A stretch of DNA of 26,270 nucleotides, taken from the NCBI GenBank assembly GCA_002299915.1, contig DBOG01000017.1:1-26270 (forward strand), read 5' to 3'. A program made the position numbers and the translations under genes. The stretch comes from Proteobacteria bacterium UBA652 (GTDB taxonomy: Bacteria > Pseudomonadota > Gammaproteobacteria > Nitrosococcales > Methylophagaceae). Shown here in pieces: positions 16,246 to 24,969 of the stretch. The notes beneath the pieces were generated by a model that was given only the letters and a program-made list of their open reading frames with translations, did not search any database and was not told the DNA's origin. Every line of letters starts with the position of its first letter. Positions within the stretch are counted from its first letter, which is position 1.

Positions 16246-17316
16246 TCACTTTATATGTACTGCCACTTTATCCGCCAGTGCCATTGCAGTCGTCCATTTA
16301 CCACCCAGCACTGTAATTAATTTTCCTGTTTTATCAAACACATAATCTCTAGTTATACGATCTGCTGACTTTGTTGATGCGAGGAGAGGGCGGATCCCAG
16401 AAAACACCTCCATCACATCCTCGCTGGTTATTTCTTCTTCATGATAATAATTATATGCTGACAAAAGGTATTTTTGTTCTTTGTCTGAGCACTCAATTGG
16501 ATCTGTTAATAACTGTTTTTCGTCAGTTGTACCTAACAATGATAACCCTTTCCACGGTAATACAAAAAAAATTCGTCTTTCACCTGGTACTTCAAACAAA
16601 TATCCTTGCCTACATTTTTTATTCAATACAAGATGACTCCCCCGCACGACATCAAGCTGATATTTTGATTGAATATTACTTCTCCTCAATAATTCAATCG
16701 CCCAAGGGCCGCATGTATTTACAACAAAATCAAACTGTTCAACACCACCATTAAAATAAACCGCTCCTTGCCGGTCTACTTTATCAATATTTATATTTTC
16801 ATATAATTTAGCACCCTTATCCCGTGCCTGATCTGCAACCCAGTTTCCCAATAGATAATCATCCATTTGCCCATCATAGAATGCATAGCCACCTATCAAA
16901 CCTGCCTTTTTCAGTCCTGGATCTTCTTGTAAAAGGGCTTCCCTAGTTAACCATTTTGATTTTGGCAATGCACTTGTTCCTGCTAAGTTTTCGTACAAAA
17001 AAAGACCTACTTTAACAAGCCATCGGCTTCTACGCGACTTTTTATATATAGGCAAGACCAGTCTAATTTTATTCGTCAGTTCTGGTGCACGTTTTAACCA
17101 CGCATCTCTTTCGTTAAGCGCTTCCTTTACTAATCGAAATTCTCCTTGCTCAAGATAACGTAAACCACCATGTAAAAGCTTAGAGGATGCTTGGCTAGTT
17201 TTACTGACAAGCTTATCTTGTTCGTAAAGAGAAACGACATGCCCGCGTTTCGATAATACCCAGGCACAACACAAGCCATTAATGCCCCCGCCAATAATGC
17301 AAATTTTTAGACTCAC
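16246..17316 (-). CDS. GlpD-like FAD-dependent oxidoreductase lacking the C-terminal domain
   Basis: A 356-residue DAO-superfamily flavoprotein. GGGING at 9-14 binds FAD, and SSKLLHGGLRYLEQGEF (44-60) is the hallmark of aerobic glycerol-3-phosphate dehydrogenase GlpD. VRGSHLVL (His228), SGIRPLLAS (Arg309), ITRDY (Arg323) and GGKWTT (Lys340) align with the GlpD substrate-site segments. It is about 145 residues shorter than E. coli GlpD because the protein ends right after the GGKWTT helix, where GlpD continues into a helical DAO_C domain. The start is GTG with no clear Shine-Dalgarno; homology begins at the first residue. It lies in the middle of the UDP-ManNAc3NAcA genes (wlbA before, wbpD after). 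Oxidation of a glycerol-phosphate-like substrate is inferred from the residues; its role in the glycan is unknown. Confidence 0.85.
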   Translation of the reverse strand: MSLKICIIGGGINGLCCAWVLSKRGHVVSLYEQDKLVSKTSQASSKLLHGGLRYLEQGEFRLVKEALNERDAWLKRAPELTNKIRLVLPIYKKSRRSRWLVKVGLFLYENLAGTSALPKSKWLTREALLQEDPGLKKAGLIGGYAFYDGQMDDYLLGNWVADQARDKGAKLYENINIDKVDRQGAVYFNGGVEQFDFVVNTCGPWAIELLRRSNIQSKYQLDVVRGSHLVLNKKCRQGYLFEVPGERRIFFVLPWKGLSLLGTTDEKQLLTDPIECSDKEQKYLLSAYNYYHEEEITSEDVMEVFSGIRPLLASTKSADRITRDYVFDKTGKLITVLGGKWTTAMALADKVAVHIK

Positions 17317-17324
17317 TAAAACTA

Positions 17325-18383
17325 TTAGTACTCTAAAGGAAGAGAGATCGCTTTCCCATCTCGAGCCGACAAATAAGCGGCGATTAAGACTTCTAGTGAT
17401 TTTAAACCTTCTCGTCCATCCGTCTCTGGCTCTGCATGGCCTCGGAACACGTCGATCACATTCTTATAATATAATGGGTGACCAAAGCCATAGACAGATG
17501 TTGTCTCGTAATTCGCCTCTTTAATTGTAAGATCATAGTCACGCTCATCTTCAAACTCCCAATGCTGTATTTCATTAACAGCAAGCCCTCCTACTCTAAC
17601 CGTTCCTTTTTCTCCTAGAATTGTTATGGAGCCTTCAAAATTCTTTGGATAGCTGAGCATTGTGACATTCACTGAGCCCATCGCCCCACTACGCCACTTG
17701 ATATTGAGCACTCCCGTATCCTCGACTTCAATGTCTCGTTCTAAGGTACCCATCATTGCTTGAATTTTTTCTACAGGTCCAATGAGCCAATCTACTAAAT
17801 CTATATAGTGGCTTGCTTGATTCATAAAAGCACCCCCATCCAGCTCCCATGTGCCCCGCCATTTTGCTTGATCATAGTAGTCCTGAGGCCGCGTCCAAAA
17901 CACATTAAGGTTCACCATATAAATACGACCAAACCTTTTTTCGTCCATTGCTCTTTTCAGTAATTGTAATGTTGTGTTTCGTCTATTCTGTTTAACAACA
18001 AATAGTCTAACGCCAGCATTATCACATGCCTTTACCATTTTCACGCCATCACTCCAGCGTGTTGCCATCGGTTTTTCACTAATCACATGCACACCCTTCT
18101 CAGCGATTTCGACTGCTTGTTCAGGGTGAATGCCTGATGGCGTACAAATTGACACAGCGTCTAATGTTTCATTTCTCAGCATTTCCGTTAGTGATGAATA
18201 GCCCGCCACCCCATATGTTTCTATCGCATCATTTAGTGCTTCTTGTGCATTATCACATACGGCAACTAATTCGAAATCATCCGGATAGGTTGCGATTGAG
18301 GAAAAATGATTTTTTGCAATACGTCCACACCCCACAAGTGCAATTCTAATTTTTCGTCCATCAATCACTGGGTAGCTTCTCAT
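17325..18383 (-). CDS. wlbA: UDP-N-acetylglucosaminuronate 3-dehydrogenase (WlbA/WbpB role, Gfo/Idh/MocA family)
   Basis: A 352-residue NAD-dependent oxidoreductase expected to oxidise C3 of UDP-GlcNAcA. The Rossmann motif VGCGRIAKNHF is at 17-27. The EKPMA motif has Lys104, and GGAFMNQASHYIDLVDWL holds the family His192. Length and the N-terminal form MRSYPVIDGRKIRIALVG agree with Bordetella-type WlbA (about 350) better than with the shorter P. aeruginosa WbpB (about 316). I chose ATG 18383, which overlaps no gene and sits eight bases after GGAG; the longer in-frame start at 18428 would overlap the upstream dehydrogenase by 44 bases. The two genes are arranged TGA-A-ATG, suggesting coupling. 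Other Gfo/Idh substrates are possible, but the wbpD/wbpE neighbours support this call. Confidence 0.87.
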   Translation of the reverse strand: MRSYPVIDGRKIRIALVGCGRIAKNHFSSIATYPDDFELVAVCDNAQEALNDAIETYGVAGYSSLTEMLRNETLDAVSICTPSGIHPEQAVEIAEKGVHVISEKPMATRWSDGVKMVKACDNAGVRLFVVKQNRRNTTLQLLKRAMDEKRFGRIYMVNLNVFWTRPQDYYDQAKWRGTWELDGGAFMNQASHYIDLVDWLIGPVEKIQAMMGTLERDIEVEDTGVLNIKWRSGAMGSVNVTMLSYPKNFEGSITILGEKGTVRVGGLAVNEIQHWEFEDERDYDLTIKEANYETTSVYGFGHPLYYKNVIDVFRGHAEPETDGREGLKSLEVLIAAYLSARDGKAISLPLEY

Positions 18384-18384
18384 T

Positions 18385-19653
18385 TCATAATCTCCATGTT
18401 GGGTTTTCCACAACCCCTTTGACATCAATAATTATTCCATTCACTTCCGAAATACTTGCATAATCTTCAGCAGTAAGTGCTTTGAATTGTGAATGGCCAA
18501 CTGCAACAATAATTGCGTTATATTTAATGTTTTTTCCAAATGGATCCTCTATAACCCCATGATGGTAATGTTTTTTATTCTCTCTACGGTCTACCCAGGG
18601 GTCATAAACATCAAGACTTGTTCCATATTCTTCTAATTCTTCGATAATATCTATTACTTTTGTATTTCTCATGTCGGGGCAATCCTCCTTAAAGGTTAAA
18701 CCCAATATTAGTATCTTCGCCCCTTTAATTTTACTGCCTGCCTTGATCATTTCTTTAATCGTTTTTTCAGCAATATATTTACCCATACTATTATTAATTT
18801 GGCGCGCTGCTAAAATAAGGTCGGGTTTATAACCCATTTCTTCCGCTTTAAAGGTCAAATAATAAGGGTCCACACCGATACAATGCCCTCCAACCAGCCC
18901 AGGCATTAATTTAATAAAATTCCATTTAGTGGCTGCTGCATTGATAACTTCTTTAGTATCAATACCCATTTGATCAAAAATTAATGCCAATTCATTAATC
19001 AACGCAATATTCACATCTCGCTGTGTATTTTCAATTACCTTTGATGCTTCTGCCACCTTAATACTCGGTGCCAAAAAAGTACCTGCCGTAATAACTGATT
19101 TATATAACTGATCGATTCGTTTTGCCACTTCGGGAGTCGAGCCTGATGTTACTTTAAGAATATTCTTGACTGTATGCTCTTTATCTCCAGGATTAATACG
19201 TTCTGGCGAATACCCAACAAAGAAATCGACATTAAATGTAAGCCCTGACGCCTTCTCTATCTCAGGTACACACTCTTCTTCCGTCACCCCTGGATATACA
19301 GTTGACTCATAGATAATAATATCTCCCTGTTTGATAACGTCTCCAACTGCTTGTGACGACGTTAAGAGCGGGGTCAAATCGGGCTGATTAGATTTGTTAA
19401 TCGGCGTGGGAACGGTGATAATATAGATATTACAACCTTCCACAGACTGCAAGCTAGCGCTATATTGAATATTTTCAGAAACGGATGCCAACAGTACATC
19501 ATTTATTTCCATCGTTCTATCAGAGCCTGCTTTTAACTCATCAATACGTGTTTGATTGATATCAAAACCCACAACAGGCATTTTTTCAGCAAAAGCGACT
19601 GCTAGAGGTAGGCCGACATAACCTAGCCCTACTATGCATATTTTATCTTTCAT
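18385..19653 (-). CDS. UDP-N-acetyl-hexosamine 6-dehydrogenase (TviB/WbpO family)
   Basis: A 422-residue UDP-sugar dehydrogenase that oxidises C6 of UDP-GlcNAc (or UDP-GalNAc) twice to the uronic acid with NAD. The Rossmann motif is GLGYVGLP at 9-16. ESTVYPGVTEEECVP at 116-130, GYSPERINPGD at 147-157, AEASKVIENTQRDVNIA at 201-217 and the catalytic Cys258 in GGHCIGVDPYYL follow. The whole length aligns with Salmonella Vi-antigen TviB as I remember it, more closely than with P. aeruginosa WbpA. In this context its product would feed WlbA, so UDP-GlcNAc is the likelier substrate. ATG start; the only purine-rich site (AAGG) touches the start codon, so the ribosome site is weak. It lies 46 bases after glmS. 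Confidence 0.92.
   Translation of the reverse strand: MKDKICIVGLGYVGLPLAVAFAEKMPVVGFDINQTRIDELKAGSDRTMEINDVLLASVSENIQYSASLQSVEGCNIYIITVPTPINKSNQPDLTPLLTSSQAVGDVIKQGDIIIYESTVYPGVTEEECVPEIEKASGLTFNVDFFVGYSPERINPGDKEHTVKNILKVTSGSTPEVAKRIDQLYKSVITAGTFLAPSIKVAEASKVIENTQRDVNIALINELALIFDQMGIDTKEVINAAATKWNFIKLMPGLVGGHCIGVDPYYLTFKAEEMGYKPDLILAARQINNSMGKYIAEKTIKEMIKAGSKIKGAKILILGLTFKEDCPDMRNTKVIDIIEELEEYGTSLDVYDPWVDRRENKKHYHHGVIEDPFGKNIKYNAIIVAVGHSQFKALTAEDYASISEVNGIIIDVKGVVENPTWRL
18392..18395 (-). promoter_or_regulatory. Ribosome binding site deciding the wlbA start
   Basis: GGAG on the minus strand, eight bases before ATG 18381-18383 and inside the last codons of the upstream dehydrogenase. It supports the short start over the upstream in-frame ATG at 18426-18428. 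Confidence 0.6.
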
Positions 19654-19699
19654 CCTTCGTCTTAACCCTTATAACTCTTTAATTATGAATTATGTTTTT

Positions 19700-21553
19700 T
19701 TATTCGACAGTGACCGACTTTGCTAGGTTTCTTGGTTGGTCGACATCGGTTCCTTTTATTAGTGCGACATGATAGCTAAGCAATTGTAACAATATATTAT
19801 ATGTAATAGGAGCTGTAATTCTGCCCACATTTGTTGTTGCTTTAATCACATTAAATCCCTCTTCTGAGCTAATGTCAGATAACTCATCCTCAAACACAAT
19901 CATTTGTCCTCCTCGTGCCTTAACTTCTTGTATGTTTGACTTAAGCTTTTCTAATAAGTCGTCCAGTGGCGCGATAGCAACAACCGGCATATTTTCATCA
20001 ATCAGAGCCAAAGGCCCATGTTTAAGCTCTCCTGCGGGATATGCTTCGGCATGAATATAACTAATTTCTTTTAATTTAAGCGCTCCTTCCATTGCAATAG
20101 GATACATCGTACCACGCCCCAAAAATAGCGCGTGCTGCTTATCGGCAAACAATTTTGCCATATCTTCAATTGACGCCTCATGGGCCAATGCATTAGAAAT
20201 CAAACTTGGTAACTTCTGTAAACCTTTAACAATTAATCCTTCACGTTCTATATTAAGGATTTTCTTCACTTTGCCGATGCACGTCACTAACAAGGAAAGA
20301 GCAACCAGCTGAGTAGTAAATGCTTTAGTAGACGCCACCCCAATCTCTGGCCCCGCATGAGTGAGGTAACTCAGATCTGATTCTCGAATAAGGCTGCTTT
20401 CTGGTACATTGCATATAGCCAATGTTGGAATATTATCCAATATTCGGTTCTTCTTGATTTGCTGAATAGCTGCCAAGGTATCTGCCGTTTCCCCCGACTG
20501 GCTAATTGTGACAAACAAAGTATTGTTTTGTATAACTGGATTTCGATACCTAAACTCACTCGCCACTTCAACTTGACAGGGCAGCCCAATAATATCCTCA
20601 GTCCAATATTTTGCAACAAAACCTGCATGATAACTCGTCCCGCATGCAATAATATGTACTCTTTCTATGCTACTAAATACCGATTCTGCTTGTGGGCCAA
20701 AACTAGAAACTAATACTGAGTTTTGAGTGATTCTCCCTTCTAAACTATCAATTACCGCTTGTGGTTGTTCAAATATTTCTTTATGCATATAGTGCCGATA
20801 TTCGCCCAACTCGACAGCTGTAACACTGAGCGACGACTGCTTGACTGGACGCTCTACAGATACACCATTTATGTTATAAATTTCGACACTTCCCCGCGTT
20901 ATCTTTGCTATATCACCTTCTTCAAGAAAAATAAAGTTTTGAGTGACCGGTAATAATGCAGCGACATCTGATGCAATAAAATACTCGCCAATCCCTACTC
21001 CAACTACTAAAGGGCTCCCATTTCTGGCTGCAATCAATGTGTCTGGATTGTTGTTGGCAATAACGCCTAAGGCATAAGCACCTTCAAACTCTCTCAATGC
21101 TTGTGTTACTGCTTCCAACAAATCATTTGTCACTTCTAACTGTTGGTGTATCGCATGCGCGACAACTTCAGTGTCTGTTTCAGAAGTGAAACGATAGCCC
21201 ATTTCAAGCTGTGTTTGCTTTAATGATTGATAATTTTCAATAATGCCATTATGAACAACCGCAACTTTATTATTGCAGATATGGGGATGGGCATTATTTT
21301 CTGATGGCACGCCATGAGTTGCCCAGCGTGTATGTGCAATACCAATATTACCTGAGAATCCAGTTGCTACCGAATCAATCTTTTTTTCCAGTTGATTGAT
21401 CTTACCTAATGCCCTAACCCGATGAATCGTACGATCCGCTGCTAATAATGCAATACCTGAAGAATCATATCCACGGTATTCAAGTCGTCGCAAGCCCTCA
21501 AGTAGGATAGGTGTAATATCACGCTCCCCCACTCCTCCGACAATACCGCACAT
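19700..21553 (-). CDS. glmS: Glutamine--fructose-6-phosphate aminotransferase (isomerising)
   Basis: A 617-residue GlmS that makes glucosamine-6-phosphate from fructose-6-phosphate and glutamine, the entry to UDP-GlcNAc. The N-terminal glutaminase domain starts MCGIVGG with nucleophile Cys2, followed by RRLEYRGYDSSGIA and HTRWATHG. Two SIS domains follow: TISQSGETADTLAA in the first, and LGRGTMYPIAMEGALKLKEISYIHAEAY leading into the second. The conserved C-terminus DQPRNLAKSVTVE is intact. Length matches the family (about 609). It is the first gene of the leftward train, with its own extended -10 promoter and GGAG five bases before ATG. Whether it is the only glmS of the genome cannot be told here. 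Confidence 0.97.
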   Translation of the reverse strand: MCGIVGGVGERDITPILLEGLRRLEYRGYDSSGIALLAADRTIHRVRALGKINQLEKKIDSVATGFSGNIGIAHTRWATHGVPSENNAHPHICNNKVAVVHNGIIENYQSLKQTQLEMGYRFTSETDTEVVAHAIHQQLEVTNDLLEAVTQALREFEGAYALGVIANNNPDTLIAARNGSPLVVGVGIGEYFIASDVAALLPVTQNFIFLEEGDIAKITRGSVEIYNINGVSVERPVKQSSLSVTAVELGEYRHYMHKEIFEQPQAVIDSLEGRITQNSVLVSSFGPQAESVFSSIERVHIIACGTSYHAGFVAKYWTEDIIGLPCQVEVASEFRYRNPVIQNNTLFVTISQSGETADTLAAIQQIKKNRILDNIPTLAICNVPESSLIRESDLSYLTHAGPEIGVASTKAFTTQLVALSLLVTCIGKVKKILNIEREGLIVKGLQKLPSLISNALAHEASIEDMAKLFADKQHALFLGRGTMYPIAMEGALKLKEISYIHAEAYPAGELKHGPLALIDENMPVVAIAPLDDLLEKLKSNIQEVKARGGQMIVFEDELSDISSEEGFNVIKATTNVGRITAPITYNILLQLLSYHVALIKGTDVDQPRNLAKSVTVE

Positions 21554-21558
21554 AAATG

Positions 21559-21562
21559 CTCC
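21559..21562 (-). promoter_or_regulatory. glmS ribosome binding site
   Basis: GGAG on the minus strand, five bases before the ATG at 21551-21553. It supports the start that leaves Cys2 as the N-terminal nucleophile after Met removal. Confidence 0.6.
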
Positions 21563-21587
21563 ATAAAACAGTTTAAACCTTTAGCGT

Positions 21588-21596
21588 ATTATATCA
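21588..21596 (-). promoter_or_regulatory. Extended -10 promoter for glmS and the leftward polysaccharide genes
   Basis: On the minus strand TGA-TATAAT, a perfect extended -10 (TGN plus consensus hexamer). No good -35 is present at 17-19 bases, as is usual for extended -10 promoters. The predicted start near 21581 gives a leader of about 28 bases. No long leader hairpin or riboswitch-sized region precedes glmS. Confidence 0.6.
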
Positions 21597-21681
21597 TGCA
21601 ACAGTATGCTCTATGTAACGCAAAAACACCTTCCTCCAGAAATAATGCAACTACCTTGATAAGCAGTTTGCCATACGCATC

Positions 21682-21710
21682 TACACTGCTTTACTCCCAG
21701 CGTGTATAAT
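21682..21710 (+). promoter_or_regulatory. Promoter for wzz and wbpM
   Basis: A perfect TATAAT (21705-21710) with a weak -35, TACACT (21682-21687), 17 bases upstream. The predicted start is about 50 bases before the wzz ATG. It is divergent from the glmS promoter, the two -10 boxes being about 112 bases apart. No JUMPstart or ops (GGCGGTAG) element was found in this intergenic region. Confidence 0.5.
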
Positions 21711-21765
21711 CAACAACCATCCAACATCAAACCTAAATATATCTTTCTAAGAGAGTAAGTACATT

Positions 21766-22998
21766 ATGGCACCCAAAATAACTGAGGGAACAAACCCCAT
21801 CTCCACTAACCCTCAGCCTCTAGGCAACACATCTCATCCCGCAGAGGAAATTAACCTAATTAATTTATGGTTATCCTTAGTTAACCAAAAAAAGATTTTT
21901 TTTCTAACATTGATAACGCTCATTTGTCTTGGTCTATTGTTTGCGCTAACACGTCCACTATCTTATAGCTATACAACAACTATAGAAATCGGCACCAAAG
22001 GGACACAAATGGATGAAAAAGGGCAGGCAATATTAATTCAGTCTCTTGATACGGTAACTGCAGAAGTTCGAACAGCCTATATTGATCAAGCACTCAGAGA
22101 ATTTTACAATACCCAAGAAGAAGCGAATATCATTAAAATTGATGTGGATTCTCCTGAAAATACAAGTTTGCTCTTATTATCAAGCCAAGGTTCACTTGAC
22201 GACGAAAAATCACACTTAACCGTCCACACTAGAGTTGCTGAGCTGTTAACTAAAAAACATAATGCAATAACCCAAGCAATTCGTGAAACAATACATGCTG
22301 AACAACTTTCTATCACCCACTCTTTGGAAGACCTAGAAAATGATGCATTATTTGCGTCAAAGTTGTTAGAAGTTAAGAACACCCTTAAGTTAAAGCAAGA
22401 CCAACTTGCTAGATTAAAAGAAGACAAGCTTAATTTAGAAAAACAACTAACACGTCTGGACTCCCTCCATAAGCTATTAAGTTCACAGTATAAATCAGCC
22501 GTTCAAAATCTAGAAATTGCGACCAAAAATCAACAATTGGCAACAAAAGGGAGTCCTGATACACCATTGCTTATCATGCTTACTTCTGAGCTACAACAAT
22601 ATCGTACCCGTATCACGGCTCTCGAAGAAAGGCTAAATATAAATCTCCCAGCACAAGAACAAGAGATCAAACAAGAAATTGCAAATAATCTGCGGGCACA
22701 AGAAAATCAACTAACCGAGATTCAACAAGCTGATTATGCGCTTACTAAATTACACATCGATCGAACTCGACAAACAGCTGAATTAAAAACAAACTTCTCC
22801 AAACTTGAGCATGATCTTAAAGCCATTCCGACAACACATGCCGTCGCGGCTCCTTCTCGTTCCTTGAAACCAATGCCACGAAAGCGTGGCTTAATCCTTG
22901 GCATTTCAATTGTGCTTGCCTTGTTTACTGCGCTCTGTGTTGCCTTATTTGCTGCCTTTTTGGCATCGGTTGAGGAACAAAAAACTAAAAAGGCCTAA
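21766..22998 (+). CDS. wzz: Wzz-like polysaccharide co-polymerase (chain-length regulator)
   Basis: A 410-residue inner-membrane protein of the PCP family that would set O-antigen chain length together with Wzy. Transmembrane segment 1 is at about 44-61. A long periplasmic part has extended coiled-coil character from about 165 to 355 (many Leu/Glu/Lys/Gln heptads). Then comes a proline-containing segment, SLKPMPRKRG, and transmembrane segment 2 at about 375-398. No tyrosine-kinase domain or Walker motifs follow, so it is a PCP1-type rather than a Wzc-type protein. It is longer than typical Wzz (about 325-350), in the direction of FepE-like long-chain regulators. ATG start with a loose AGAGAG about ten bases upstream. 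It is followed by wbpM after 42 bases. Confidence 0.87.
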   Translation: MAPKITEGTNPISTNPQPLGNTSHPAEEINLINLWLSLVNQKKIFFLTLITLICLGLLFALTRPLSYSYTTTIEIGTKGTQMDEKGQAILIQSLDTVTAEVRTAYIDQALREFYNTQEEANIIKIDVDSPENTSLLLLSSQGSLDDEKSHLTVHTRVAELLTKKHNAITQAIRETIHAEQLSITHSLEDLENDALFASKLLEVKNTLKLKQDQLARLKEDKLNLEKQLTRLDSLHKLLSSQYKSAVQNLEIATKNQQLATKGSPDTPLLIMLTSELQQYRTRITALEERLNINLPAQEQEIKQEIANNLRAQENQLTEIQQADYALTKLHIDRTRQTAELKTNFSKLEHDLKAIPTTHAVAAPSRSLKPMPRKRGLILGISIVLALFTALCVALFAAFLASVEEQKTKKA

Positions 22999-23040
22999 AA
23001 TACGCTTATAGTCTCTAATAACTCAAATCCTAGGAATAAA

Positions 23041-24966
23041 ATGGTGTCCACAACCAAACAAAAAAAGAGCTTAGGAAACTGGTTTTTATCACGCTCCCGC
23101 ACGGTAAAACAATTAATCACGCTCTGTGTTGATTTTATTGCTGCAATGGCTGCTCTTTGGCTCGCTTTCTCTCTTCGACATGGTGAGTTGTATCTTCCAC
23201 CAACAACGCAATTGTGGATATTTTTACTGGCTCCGTGCATTGTTATTTTAGTTTTCATCCGTATCGGACTGTACCGTACCATTATTCGCTATTTAGATGT
23301 TGTTGCCTTATGGATCATCGTTAAGGCAACAGCACTCTATACGCTATTATTTACTGTTATTATCCTATTCACGCATACACCCCATGTTCCAAGAACTGTT
23401 TATTTAATTAATGCACTCATCCTGCTTGTCTTTGCAACAGCCAGCCGGTTTATTGCTAGATGGTGGTTAAGCGGCAATAAATCATTTGACAACACGACTG
23501 GCTCCCATCTCCCTCCAATTATCATATACGGTGCTGGAAACTCAGGATCCCAAATTGCGACAGCATTAAAATTATCTCGCCAACTCAATCCAATTGCATT
23601 TATTGATGATTCATCTAATCTGCATCATCAGCAAATTAACGGCCTAAATGTTTACCCTTTTCGCCAGCTAAATCATTTAATTAATGAGTTCGGTGCCCGT
23701 GACCTTTTGCTCGCTATGCCTTCCGTATCTCGCGACCGCCGTTCTGAAATTATTCGACTACTAGAACCTTATCCCATTCATGTTCAAACATTACCCAGGC
23801 TGTCCGATATCGCGGAGGGTAAATTAACTATTTCTGATATTCAGGAAATTGATATTGCCGACTTACTTGGCCGAGAACAAGTAGCGCCGCTCCAAGACTT
23901 ACTACTTGCTAATATTACTGATAAAACCGTTATGGTGACAGGTGCAGGAGGGTCAATTGGTGCGGAATTATGCCGGCAAATTATCAAGCTCCAGCCTAAA
24001 ACCTTAATATTATATGAATTGAACGAGTTTTGTCTCTATGCCATTGAGAAAGAATTACACCTACTTGCAGCTAATATACCAATCACACCCATCCTAGGTA
24101 ATGTGCTTGACCAAACTCGCGTTGAATCTGCCTGCCGTCGTTTTAAGATTAATACGATCTACCATACCGCTGCTTATAAGCATGTTCCAATGGTAGAAAA
24201 GAATACAACTGAAGGCATCCGTAACAATATATTTGGCACCTTGCGCTGTGCGCAAGCAGCCATCGCATGCGGTGTTGAAACCTTTGTGTTAATTTCTACC
24301 GACAAAGCCGTTAGACCTACTAATACAATGGGGGCTAGTAAACGTTTTGCTGAATTGGTTTTACAAGGTCTTGCGGCGAATACGGCTGCAGAAACAACAA
24401 CACGATTTACCATGGTACGCTTTGGTAATGTGCTCGGCTCTTCGGGTTCAGTTGTGCCCTTATTTCGTGATCAAATTGCAAAAGGCGGCCCTGTGACCGT
24501 AACAGACCCAAGAATCATCCGCTATTTTATGACAATCCCTGAAGCGGCTGAACTGGTTATTCAAGCTGGGGCGATGGGGAGCCGGGGCGATGTCTTTGTG
24601 CTCGATATGGGAGAACCTGTACGCATCATTGATCTTGCCAAACGTATGATTCACTTGAGTGGTTTAGTTGAAAAAAATGATATACATCCTGCTGGTGATA
24701 TTGAGATCGTGTATTCAGGGCTGCGGCCAGGCGAAAAACTGTATGAAGAATTACTGATCGGCGATAAGGTGTCTGACACGGAACATCAAAAAATAATGCG
24801 CGCAGAAGAAAAGGTTATTCCTTGGCCTGAACTCAGCGATATTCTACAGCAACTAGAACAAGCAAATAACGCAGGGGAATGCCAGCAAGTGAGAGATATT
24901 CTCATGACGCATGTCGATGGTTTCTTACCGCAATGCGCTGTAGAAGACTGGTTGAACCCAAGCTAA
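23041..24966 (+). CDS. wbpM: UDP-GlcNAc 4,6-dehydratase, membrane-bound (WbpM/CapD/FlaA1 large-SDR family)
   Basis: A 641-residue protein with about four N-terminal membrane helices (roughly 23-45, 57-77, 88-110, 118-137). A first Rossmann-like domain has GAGNSG at 164-169, and the catalytic SDR domain has GAGGSIG at 301-307. STDKAVRPTNTMGASK at 419-434 shows the family-specific replacement of the usual Tyr by Met430 in MxxxK (Lys434). RFGNVLGSSGSVVPLF and SGLRPGEKLYEELL are conserved. It would convert UDP-GlcNAc to the 4-keto-6-deoxy intermediate of QuiNAc/FucNAc-type sugars at the membrane. The start has AGGA five bases upstream. Length is near P. aeruginosa WbpM (665). Its stop codon is three bases from the 3' end of a convergent tRNA gene. 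Confidence 0.95.
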   Translation: MVSTTKQKKSLGNWFLSRSRTVKQLITLCVDFIAAMAALWLAFSLRHGELYLPPTTQLWIFLLAPCIVILVFIRIGLYRTIIRYLDVVALWIIVKATALYTLLFTVIILFTHTPHVPRTVYLINALILLVFATASRFIARWWLSGNKSFDNTTGSHLPPIIIYGAGNSGSQIATALKLSRQLNPIAFIDDSSNLHHQQINGLNVYPFRQLNHLINEFGARDLLLAMPSVSRDRRSEIIRLLEPYPIHVQTLPRLSDIAEGKLTISDIQEIDIADLLGREQVAPLQDLLLANITDKTVMVTGAGGSIGAELCRQIIKLQPKTLILYELNEFCLYAIEKELHLLAANIPITPILGNVLDQTRVESACRRFKINTIYHTAAYKHVPMVEKNTTEGIRNNIFGTLRCAQAAIACGVETFVLISTDKAVRPTNTMGASKRFAELVLQGLAANTAAETTTRFTMVRFGNVLGSSGSVVPLFRDQIAKGGPVTVTDPRIIRYFMTIPEAAELVIQAGAMGSRGDVFVLDMGEPVRIIDLAKRMIHLSGLVEKNDIHPAGDIEIVYSGLRPGEKLYEELLIGDKVSDTEHQKIMRAEEKVIPWPELSDILQQLEQANNAGECQQVRDILMTHVDGFLPQCAVEDWLNPS

Positions 24967-24969
24967 AAA

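Noticed and set aside
21554..21765. A JUMPstart/ops anti-termination element or a glmS ribozyme-like leader
   Set aside because: No GGCGGTAG or near match is present, and the predicted glmS leader of about 28 bases is far too short for a ribozyme.
23041..24966. Treating the Met in MxxxK of WbpM as a defect
   Set aside because: Met at this position is normal for the WbpM/CapD/FlaA1 family, unlike the His in the small SDR.
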